DNA of 6,105 nt from an uncultured Bacillus sp. (GTDB taxonomy: Bacteria; Bacillota; Bacilli; Bacillales; Cytobacillaceae). This document shows positions 1 through 5,235 of this stretch, one piece after another. Position 1 is the first letter of the stretch. Each line of letters begins with the position of its first letter. Where the stretch lies: positions 1-6,105 of the forward strand of contig CALCRD010000151.1 of NCBI GenBank assembly GCA_937894355.1. Reading direction: 5' to 3'. The translations under genes and the position numbers were made by a program. Below the pieces are notes generated by a model that saw nothing but the letters and a program-made list of their open reading frames with translations, was not told the DNA's origin and did no database searches.

Positions 1-51
1 GAGGAAATCACCGAAGCTGCCAGAAAAATAAACAATGTCGTCAAATGCTGA
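1..51 (+). CDS. C-terminal end of an unrecognised protein (partial, cut by window start)
   Basis: Reading from base 1 gives 16 sense codons ending in TGA at 49-51; the tail reads EEITEAARKINNVVKC. It looks like the end of an amphipathic helix with a terminal cysteine. The frame is chosen because it gives a protein-like, charged helical tail and because a rho-independent terminator follows about 30 bases later, as expected for a + strand gene ending here. The frame starting at base 3 is also open to 62 but gives an unlikely basic, Gln/Cys-rich peptide. Too short to assign a family or function. Confidence 0.4.
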   Translation, partial: EEITEAARKINNVVKC

Positions 52-78
52 GTAGAAATTAATATGAAGTACTAGAAG

Positions 79-110
79 AAAAGCTGGCTAATACGCTAGC
101 TTTTTTGTTT
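79..110 (+). terminator. Rho-independent terminator of the upstream gene
   Basis: Bases 81-88 (AAGCTGGC) pair with 95-102 (GCTAGCTT), with one G-T wobble and a 6-nt loop. A-T pairs extend the stem to 79-104, and the T-rich run 101-110 follows directly. It ends the gene whose stop codon is at 49-51 and isolates the ligase fragment that starts at 142 from upstream transcription. Confidence 0.8.
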
Positions 111-141
111 TGGAGATTTCTTAGGGTAGGGAGATAATATT

Positions 142-831
142 TTGGGAATTTTTTTAAAAAAATTTACTAGGGAATTTGGTTTCGTAACCGTTTTTGTCAT
201 AAAGGCTAGAAAATATCTTTGGAAAAAATGGTCAGTTCTCTTAATCGCGTTAATGTTATTATTAATAGGTATAAACGCGAGCGAAAATGGAAGTTATTTT
301 AATCGAATGGGCCTCCTCTTTTCAGATTCATATAAAATTGTATCTAATCAAAGTACCGGTCATGAAGGCTCTTCACGGTTTTTTATCTGGAAAAAATCAC
401 TTCCGCTAGTAAAAGAATATTTTTGGATAGGCTCGGGACCGGATACATTTGCCTTTGTTTTTCCAGATGATGCCGAGAAAAAGGAAGTCTTCGGCGATAT
501 GATTGTCGATAAAGCCCATAATGAGTATTTGCAAATGGCCATTACACTGGGAGTCCCCGCGCTTCTGACTTACTTGTTTTTACTATTTATTATTTTAAGA
601 AATGCATTTCAAGCTTTAAAGCGGGTTTGCGAGCAGGAAAAAATAATCCTTTTTGGATTGATTTCGGCCATTTTAGGTTATCTTGTTCAAGCGTTTTTTA
701 ATATAAGTGTCATTCCGGTTGCCCCTTTATTCTGGTCTATTTTAGGGATAACCATGGCTACTTCCAGATTATCCATGGCTAGGAGTTTGGAACAAGCATC
801 GACGATGGTGAAAGTTACTAAAATAGGGTGA
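142..831 (+). CDS. O-antigen ligase/polymerase family protein, C-terminal Wzy_C part only (probably a truncated remnant)
   Basis: The 229-residue product matches the C-terminal Wzy_C (O-antigen ligase/polymerase) region of polytopic membrane proteins that join or polymerise lipid-linked glycans at the outer face of the membrane. Visible hallmarks are a membrane helix at about 30-46 and an extracytoplasmic loop with a GSSRFFIWKKSLPLV stretch (76-90, R79). A GSGPDTF turn (97-103) and a KAHNEYLQ motif (124-131, with the family-typical His-Asn pair at 126-127) follow, then helices at about 133-153, 166-187 and 190-207. Family members are usually 400-800 residues with about ten or more helices, so the N-terminal half is missing. 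The start is TTG at 142, preceded by GGGAG at 129-133 (8-nt gap). An in-frame stop at 127-129 excludes a longer product, and a terminator lies upstream with no clear promoter. It may be a translated fragment or a decaying pseudogene. Family assignment is firm; activity is doubtful. Confidence 0.75.
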   Translation: MGIFLKKFTREFGFVTVFVIKARKYLWKKWSVLLIALMLLLIGINASENGSYFNRMGLLFSDSYKIVSNQSTGHEGSSRFFIWKKSLPLVKEYFWIGSGPDTFAFVFPDDAEKKEVFGDMIVDKAHNEYLQMAITLGVPALLTYLFLLFIILRNAFQALKRVCEQEKIILFGLISAILGYLVQAFFNISVIPVAPLFWSILGITMATSRLSMARSLEQASTMVKVTKIG

Positions 832-895
832 AAAGATTTGTAGTTCGCAACAAATCCACATTACCAAGTGTTGAATAATCCCAAATCGAATGAAT

Positions 896-934
896 CCAAA
901 AAAAGTAGCGCTATTGTAGCGCTACTTTTCGTTA
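896..934. terminator. Bidirectional terminator between converging genes
   Basis: Bases 901-913 pair perfectly with 917-929 (13 bp, core AGTAGCGCTA / TAGCGCTACT) around a 3-nt TTG loop. The stem is flanked by an A-run on the left and Ts on the right, so it can terminate + strand transcription from the ligase fragment (stop at 829-831) and - strand transcription from the PBP gene (stop at 953-955). Confidence 0.85.
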
Positions 935-952
935 ACGATTAGTTTAGTTGGT

Positions 953-3061
953 CTAATTAAAACTATTTTTTATTTCATCGCCAATTTCAATCAGGAGTTG
1001 GACGCCTTCTTCAAAGTTCTGTTTCCATTTTGGGCTTTCTTCGATAATGATTTCTTCTATTTCCGCAGCTTTTTTCTTCACCTTTTGAGCTTGTTTCTTT
1101 ACTTCCTCAGTCGTTTCTTGAATAACTTGTTCACTGGTCTTTTCCGGATTAGCCAACTGATAGTTGACGGACTTCACAGCAAATTCCTCTTGAGGAACAA
1201 AGGGAAGTGCGCCTTCCATAATCGCTCTGAATATCGGTACGACAGTGTTAGAACTGCTGTTAGGCAAATAATGCTGCCGATCGGTTTTGTCATAACCAAT
1301 CCAAACCGCTCCTACAAGATTAGGAGTATAGCCAACAAACCATTGATCCTTCGTTCCGTTTATATCATTATAAGGCACTTGGGTGGATCCCGTTTTACCA
1401 GCAATCTGAACGTTAGGGATATTGGTTCTTTGTCCGGTTCCCGTTTCCACGACATTTAACAGCATCGACGTCATTTTATTAGCAACCTCTTTGGAAGTTA
1501 CTTTTGTTGTCTGTGGATTCCGTTTGGCAATAATTTTACCAGTCGGTCCGACGATTTTAGTAATAAAGTGACTATTGGTTTTCTTTCCACCATTAGGAAA
1601 GACCGAGTAAGCTTCAGCTAATTGCTGCGGTGAGATTCCTTTGTACATACCACCTAGGGCAATTGGCAAATTACGGTCTTGTTTTTCATAAGGAATTCCG
1701 AACCGTGTTAAAGCATCAAGACCATTATCAATGCCGATTTTATCCAAAAGCCAAACAGCAGGAATATTAATCGAATCTTCCACGGCCTTATACATCGGAA
1801 CTTCTCCTTGAAAGGTTTTCGAGAAGTTTTCCGGTTGATAGTTATTTTTAAAAGTGAGCTGTTGGTCAACGAGCATCGAATCGACTTCATAGTCGGCCTC
1901 AAGTGCAGGCGTATAGACAGCTAGCGGCTTTAAGGTTGAACCAGGTTGGGCTTTTATTTGTGTGGCCCGATTAAATCCTCGAAACACTTGATCGCCCCGG
2001 CCACCAACGACAGCTCGAATTCCTCCTGAAGCAGGGTCTAGCAAAACCGCACCACTTTGAACGAGTGTTGATCTGTCTTGATTTTTTGGAAACAAAGCAT
2101 TCCGATTATAGACTTTTTCTAAAGCGGACTGCTGATTTTGATCCATTTCGGTGTATATTTGATAGCCTCTAGTTAAAATTTCTTCCTGTGTTAAACCGAA
2201 ATCGGCGATCGCCTCATCAAGTACGGCATCCACATAATAAGGGAATTTCCGATCGATAAAACTTCCGCCACCATCGACGAGTTTGATGTTTTCTGCTTTT
2301 GCTATTTTTTTATCCGATTCGGAAATCATGTCCAACTCATTCATTTTAGTTAAAACGACGTCTCTTCTATCAATGGCACGTTGGTAATGCTTGTAGGGAT
2401 CTGTCGCTGATGGAGATTGTAGCAGTCCAGCCAGCAGGGCCGCTTCACTGATAGAAACCTTATCTATCGTTTTATTAAAATATTTCTTCGATGCCTGACC
2501 AATCCCCCATGAACCGCTACCAAAGTATACTTGGTTCAAATACATCTCGAGAATTTCGTCCTTCTCATAGTGCTTCTCAATTTCTACGGCCAAAAATAAT
2601 TCTTCAATTTTCCGTTTATACGTTTGGTCAGGTGATAGCAGGGCGTTTTTGGTGAGCTGTTGGGTGATGGTGCTACCGCCACCAGTAATACTTAGATGTA
2701 GTAAATTATTGAAAAATGCTCGAGCTATCCCTTTGACATCAAAGCCATTATGCTCATAGAAACGTTCATCTTCAATAGCAACGATGGCGTTTTTCACATG
2801 CGGAGGTAAGGTCTCAATCTTGATTCCTTGAGTCCGATTTGTTGTTAACGAAGTCGCCGTGGCTTGATTTTTATCATAGATAATTGTGGCCTGGTTCAAC
2901 CCATCCTTCAGGGATTGAACATTGGCTCTAGTGGCCAAAAAGGCAAAAAACAAAATATTTAATAATATCAAGACAAGGCCAATCAATAAGATGAATTGGG
3001 TAATATGATACTTTCGCCATAGACGAAAAGCAGAGTCTTTTAATGAATGAATTAATTCCAT
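953..3061 (-). CDS. Class A (bifunctional) penicillin-binding protein, PBP2a/PBP1A family
   Basis: This is a membrane-anchored peptidoglycan synthase. A GT51 glycosyltransferase domain polymerises lipid II glycan strands, and a penicillin-binding transpeptidase domain cross-links stem peptides outside the membrane. Residue numbers are for the 702-residue product starting at M (codon 3061-3059). There is a cytoplasmic N-terminus and one transmembrane helix at about 21-43. GT51 motifs are EDERFYEHNG (97-106, catalytic Glu97), GGGSTITQQ (127-135), RKIEE (150-154, second Glu 154) and EMYLNQVYFG (172-181). Transpeptidase motifs are STLK (375-378, nucleophile Ser375), SIN (430-432) and KTGS (556-559). 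All catalytic motifs are intact. A charged helical tail (about 640-702) follows. The N-terminal LWRKYHIT segment and the tail resemble S. pneumoniae PBP2a as I recall it, more than B. subtilis PbpF. The start is chosen for AGGAG (complement of 3069-3073) 7 nt upstream. In-frame ATGs at 3112 and 3088 have weaker sites and would add 17 or 9 residues. Confidence 0.95.
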   Translation of the reverse strand: MELIHSLKDSAFRLWRKYHITQFILLIGLVLILLNILFFAFLATRANVQSLKDGLNQATIIYDKNQATATSLTTNRTQGIKIETLPPHVKNAIVAIEDERFYEHNGFDVKGIARAFFNNLLHLSITGGGSTITQQLTKNALLSPDQTYKRKIEELFLAVEIEKHYEKDEILEMYLNQVYFGSGSWGIGQASKKYFNKTIDKVSISEAALLAGLLQSPSATDPYKHYQRAIDRRDVVLTKMNELDMISESDKKIAKAENIKLVDGGGSFIDRKFPYYVDAVLDEAIADFGLTQEEILTRGYQIYTEMDQNQQSALEKVYNRNALFPKNQDRSTLVQSGAVLLDPASGGIRAVVGGRGDQVFRGFNRATQIKAQPGSTLKPLAVYTPALEADYEVDSMLVDQQLTFKNNYQPENFSKTFQGEVPMYKAVEDSINIPAVWLLDKIGIDNGLDALTRFGIPYEKQDRNLPIALGGMYKGISPQQLAEAYSVFPNGGKKTNSHFITKIVGPTGKIIAKRNPQTTKVTSKEVANKMTSMLLNVVETGTGQRTNIPNVQIAGKTGSTQVPYNDINGTKDQWFVGYTPNLVGAVWIGYDKTDRQHYLPNSSSNTVVPIFRAIMEGALPFVPQEEFAVKSVNYQLANPEKTSEQVIQETTEEVKKQAQKVKKKAAEIEEIIIEESPKWKQNFEEGVQLLIEIGDEIKNSFN

Positions 3062-3110
3062 AACTGTTCTCCTAACCTTCTTCAACATGATAAGGAAACC
3101 TATTTCATTC

Positions 3111-3140
3111 ATTTTACTCCCAAATCCTTCCGTTTGGCAA
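3111..3140 (-). promoter_or_regulatory. Probable SigA promoter of the penicillin-binding protein gene
   Basis: On the - strand, TTGCCA (3140-3135, 5 of 6 to TTGACA) is followed after 18 bases by TAAAAT (3116-3111, 5 of 6 to TATAAT). Transcription would begin near 3104. That leaves a leader of about 40 bases before the ATG at 3061, and the most upstream ATG at 3112 would not be transcribed. It lies downstream of the large palindrome, so the PBP gene appears to be its own unit. Confidence 0.55.
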
Positions 3141-3156
3141 AAGAAAAAGAGTCGCT

Positions 3157-3211
3157 CTTCAACGAATTAACGCACCGGGGGACAGTCCCCCGGTGCGTTA
3201 ATTCGTTGAAG
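3157..3211. repeat. Perfect 26-bp inverted repeat, REP/MITE-like palindrome
   Basis: Bases 3157-3182 are the exact reverse complement of 3186-3211, with only CAG (3183-3185) between them. The centre reads GGGGGACAGTCCCCC, flanked by CGCACC/GGTGCG and A/T-rich outer arms. It is much more G+C-rich at its centre than the surrounding DNA. It begins 8 bases past the stop codon of the zinc-ribbon gene on the - strand. Neither side has an immediate T-run: the - strand T-rich stretch starts about 8 bases after the stem. A dispersed repeat is therefore a better reading than a plain terminator, although termination or mRNA 3'-end protection could be a side effect. From memory, palindromes with a GGGGACAGTCCCC core recur in Bacillaceae and other Firmicutes genomes; copy number here cannot be seen from one window. 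Confidence 0.7.
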
Positions 3212-3219
3212 TATTGTAT

Positions 3220-3429
3220 TTATCTTAGTTCGTTCCAATCTGTGTATTGGCCAGTTCCGTTGCATCCAGGACATTCATATGAATCGGTGTAGTAAACAAA
3301 TTCGTTAACTGGATAGGCATGATATCCTTTGCCTCTGCAGTCTGGGCATTTGTTTTGTGATCTCATATTGGAAACATGATTATCATAGCGCGAAACCCTC
3401 CATTGGTTATATGCGTCAAGGATTCCCAT
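3220..3429 (-). CDS. Small zinc-ribbon protein with two DnaJ-type CxxCxGxG motifs
   Basis: A 69-residue soluble protein with no signal peptide or membrane helix. It carries CPDCRGKG (residues 28-35) and CPGCNGTG (53-60), two CxxCxGxG modules of the kind that bind one zinc in the DnaJ cysteine-rich domain and in many small zinc ribbons. The 17 residues between them are aromatic (FVYYTDSY). The N-terminus (MGILDAYNQWRVSRYDNHV) is a predicted helix with basic residues. The start is supported by GAGGTGA on the - strand (complement of 3434-3440) with about 7 bases from GAGG to ATG. A possible promoter lies at 3493-3524. Small proteins of this layout occur in Bacillus genomes as uncharacterised proteins; partner and substrate are unknown. 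It is flanked downstream by the 26-bp palindrome and diverges from the MFS gene. I do not assign a function beyond probable zinc binding. Confidence 0.85.
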   Translation of the reverse strand: MGILDAYNQWRVSRYDNHVSNMRSQNKCPDCRGKGYHAYPVNEFVYYTDSYECPGCNGTGQYTDWNELR

Positions 3430-3492
3430 AAACTCACCTCAAAATGATTTATTATTGAAATTTCCCTTCTGTATTATTTGTATAAACTGGGA

Positions 3493-3524
3493 ATTATATA
3501 CTATTTATCGTCTAATAAAGACAA
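3493..3524 (-). promoter_or_regulatory. Possible SigA promoter of the zinc-ribbon gene
   Basis: On the - strand TTGTCT (3524-3519) is followed by TATATAAT (3500-3493). Spacing is 18 bases if TATATA is read as the -10, or 20 if TATAAT is. It sits about 65 bases upstream of the start codon. The -35 matches 4 of 6 and spacing is ambiguous, so this is only a candidate. Confidence 0.35.
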
Positions 3525-3575
3525 AAAATTTTAGAAAACAGGTTGTTGGGAAGTTCTGATTTTTGTTGCTCAAAA

Positions 3576-3604
3576 TACAAATAGTTAGTAAACCTAAATA
3601 TAAT
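3576..3604 (+). promoter_or_regulatory. Possible promoter of the MFS transporter gene
   Basis: A perfect TATAAT lies at 3599-3604, 57 bases before the ATG. The hexamer 17 bases upstream (TACAAA, 3576-3581) is a poor -35, so the element may need an activator or may be coincidental in A/T-rich DNA. An imperfect inverted repeat (GTTAAAATG at 3607-3615, CATTTTTAAC at 3624-3633, one bulged base) covers the expected start of transcription and could be an operator. Confidence 0.35.
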
Positions 3605-3660
3605 CAGTTAAAATGGGGTTAAACATTTTTAACAATAAATAGAGAGAAGGACTTTTGTAG

Positions 3661-4866
3661 ATGCCGATCAATACTCAGGTAATAAAAGAAAGCAATACCA
3701 AAGTCCAGGGAAAAGAAAAAATTTGGACAAAAGATTTTATACTTATTTGTTTGGCTAACTTTTTTATTTTTCTGGGCTTTCAAATGACATTGCCTACCAT
3801 CCCTCTTTTTGTAAAGGAACTTGGAGGTAATGATCAATTAATCGGTTTTGTCGTTGGGATTTTTACCTTCTCTGCGCTAGTCATCCGTCCTTTTGCGGGG
3901 CATGCATTAGAGTCAAAAGGTAGGGGATTTATATATTTACTAGGACTTGCCATTTTTGTTCTATCCGTTGGTCTGTTTGGTTTTACCACGGGAATTATAC
4001 TTTTGTTTATGCTACGAATTGTTCAAGGTGTTGGTTGGGGTTTTTCAACGACTGCTTCAGGTACAATTGCCACTGATTTAATTCCAGCTAGGCGCCGCGG
4101 AGAGGGAATGGGCTATTATGGCCTATCAGGTAACATCGCCATGGCAATGGGACCCGCATTAGGTTTAGCGCTTGTTGGAATTTTGAACTTTAATCAATTC
4201 TTCCTAATTTGTGGAGGACTGGGGTTAGTTGCCTATCTTTTAGCTTCAAAAATTAAATTTAAAAAAGTAGAGCCTGTTCCTCATCTGGAAAATACAGCCT
4301 CAAAAAAATGGGACCTGTATGAAAAAACGGCTTTACCACCATCGATGTTATTGTTTTTCATTACTGTGACCTTTGGTGGGATTGCCACATTCCTGCCATT
4401 ATATACATTGGAAAAAGGGCTATCTGGAATACAATGGTATTTTTTCATCTTTGCACTTTCACTCATGTTATCTCGGACCTTTGCTGGTCAAATATACGAC
4501 CGAAAAGGTCATCAAGCTGTTTTTATCCCTGGAACAGTACTGATCCTTGTCGCTATGTTATTGTTAGCGTGGCTACCAAACAGTTTGGTTCTGTATATTG
4601 CTGCAGTTTTATACGGACTAGGTTTTGGTACCATTCAACCGGCCTTGCAAGCTTGGTCTGTTGAGCAAGCTCCAAGACATCGAAAAGGCATGGCGAATGC
4701 GACTTTCTTTTCTTTCTTTGATTTAGGAGTCGGCGTTGGTGCCATCCTCTTTGGCCAAATCAGCTTCCTGTTTGGTTATGACAGCGTCTATTTCGCATCA
4801 GCAGTTTCAGTATCACTATCGATTATTTTATATCTTATTATGATTATGAAAAAACGTGTAAGTTAG
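3661..4866 (+). CDS. Major facilitator superfamily transporter (drug:H+ antiporter-like, 12 helices)
   Basis: A 401-residue polytopic membrane protein of usual MFS length, with about 12 hydrophobic helices in two halves split by a charged cytoplasmic loop (about 197-225). The loop between helices 2 and 3 has a degenerate motif A (GHALESKGRG, 80-89), echoed in the second half by GQIYDRKGHQ (276-285). Helix 4 has RIVQGVGWGF (119-128). The loop RRRGEGMGYYG (144-154) leads into a glycine/proline helix 5 (SGNIAMAMGPALG, 156-168), typical of motif C of proton-driven exporters. It resembles the uncharacterised YwoG/YfkF-type Bacillus transporters. The substrate cannot be read from sequence. The start is ATG 3661 with GAAGGA (3646-3651) 9 bases upstream. 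The gene stands alone: divergent neighbour to the left, its own terminator to the right, no regulator gene next to it. Confidence 0.92.
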   Translation: MPINTQVIKESNTKVQGKEKIWTKDFILICLANFFIFLGFQMTLPTIPLFVKELGGNDQLIGFVVGIFTFSALVIRPFAGHALESKGRGFIYLLGLAIFVLSVGLFGFTTGIILLFMLRIVQGVGWGFSTTASGTIATDLIPARRRGEGMGYYGLSGNIAMAMGPALGLALVGILNFNQFFLICGGLGLVAYLLASKIKFKKVEPVPHLENTASKKWDLYEKTALPPSMLLFFITVTFGGIATFLPLYTLEKGLSGIQWYFFIFALSLMLSRTFAGQIYDRKGHQAVFIPGTVLILVAMLLLAWLPNSLVLYIAAVLYGLGFGTIQPALQAWSVEQAPRHRKGMANATFFSFFDLGVGVGAILFGQISFLFGYDSVYFASAVSVSLSIILYLIMIMKKRVS

Positions 4867-4872
4867 CATAAG

Positions 4873-4908
4873 AAAAGCGGCGAGGGGATATCTCTCGTCG
4901 CTTTTCGC
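4873..4908 (+). terminator. Rho-independent terminator of the MFS gene
   Basis: Bases 4873-4884 (AAAAGCGGCGAG) pair with 4894-4905 (CTCGTCGCTTTT), 12 bp with one G-T wobble and a 9-nt loop. It starts 6 bases after the stop codon. The T-run is short (TTTT, then CGC), so termination may be less than complete. Confidence 0.75.
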
Positions 4909-4913
4909 TGTGT

Positions 4914-4980
4914 CTAGTTCCAGTGTCAAGATCCACAAGCCCAGCGGCTAGTGGACTTCCGTTCATCCGTCACTAACTAG
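4914..4980. repeat. Nested inverted-repeat element of unknown role (possible degenerate dispersed repeat)
   Basis: The outer arms CTAGTTccAGTG (4914-4925) and CACTAACTAG (4971-4980) form a 10-bp stem with a 2-base bulge. Inside it, AAGaTCCAC (4928-4936) pairs with GTGGACTT (4951-4958), 8 bp with one bulged A. The two stems nest, giving a compact folded 67-nt unit just past the MFS terminator. The left end (TGTCTAGTTCCAGTG) resembles, from memory, a TGTCTAGCTCCAGCG repeat scattered through Bacillus intergenic regions; that link is recollection, not a search result. It could be a mobile-element remnant or a structured RNA. Confidence 0.4.
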
Positions 4981-5158
4981 GCTCATCCTCTTTTCACTGT
5001 AACAACAGTGAAATCTTCTGTAATGATTGGCCCATTTTTTTCTAATAAAGATTACTACTGGAAGTAAAATGCTGTTGGAGGACTATTCCAGTTTTCCGAA
5101 GAAAGCTTTAATAGAAAGCGTCCCAAGATCAATTTTCAGTATGTAAAAATTTGGTTAA

Positions 5159-5190
5159 TGAATAGTAATATTACAGATGTTAGCCTACTA
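5159..5190 (+). promoter_or_regulatory. SigG-like (forespore) promoter candidate for the LysM hydrolase gene
   Basis: TGAATA (5159-5164) fits the -35 consensus of sporulation factor SigG (gHATR). CCTACTA (5184-5190) matches 6 of 7 positions of its -10 (CATWMTA). The spacer is 19 bases, one more than the usual 17-18. Transcription would begin about 40 bases before the ATG. No comparable SigA promoter was seen in the 200 bases before the gene. This is pattern matching by eye and unproven. Confidence 0.35.
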
Positions 5191-5235
5191 GTAGACCGAC
5201 AAGCAAGATTACTAGAATACTAGGAGGTAACTTAC

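Larger units (their letters stand above)
4906..5235 (+). other. 330-base spacer without a convincing gene
   Basis: It lies between the MFS terminator and the LysM hydrolase gene. It contains the nested inverted repeat at 4914-4980 and a perfect 9-bp hairpin at 4992-5000/5005-5013 (TTTCACTGT / ACAGTGAAA, loop AACA) with no T-run. A SigG-like promoter candidate lies at 5159-5190, three TACTAG copies (5186, 5210, 5218) lie just before the ribosome binding site, and AGGAGG is at 5222-5227. The remainder (5014-5158) shows no motif I recognise; a 25-codon frame at 5069-5146 is too short to support. Confidence 0.6.

Noticed and set aside
360..542. 60-codon - strand open frame
   Set aside because: Antisense shadow of the Wzy_C segment.
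835..856. 7-bp hairpin GATTTGT/ACAAATC after the ligase fragment
   Set aside because: Short with an 8-nt loop and no T-run; the 13-bp hairpin at 901-929 is the clear terminator.
998..1459. 153-codon + strand open frame
   Set aside because: Lies wholly antisense to the PBP coding sequence, has a Phe/Leu-rich composition typical of a reverse-complement shadow, and has no matching domain.
1708..1902. 64-codon - strand open frame
   Set aside because: Out-of-frame shadow inside the PBP transpeptidase region.
3157..3211. Reading the long palindrome as an ordinary terminator of the zinc-ribbon gene
   Set aside because: The position fits, but no T-run follows the stem directly on either strand and the stem is far longer than needed; listed as a repeat instead.
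3478..3502. TTGTAT...TATACT as a + strand promoter
   Set aside because: Spacing is only 13 bases, too short for a SigA promoter.
3619..3837. 72-codon - strand open frame
   Set aside because: Overlaps the start of the MFS gene antisense; A/T-driven composition and no family features.
4281..4664. Short open frames at 4281-4466 (-) and 4434-4664 (+)
   Set aside because: Both lie inside the intact MFS coding sequence in other frames.
5069..5146. 25-codon + strand frame (MLLEDYSSFPKK...)
   Set aside because: Has a GGAAG a few bases upstream, but it is too short and compositionally plain, with no promoter or terminator of its own.
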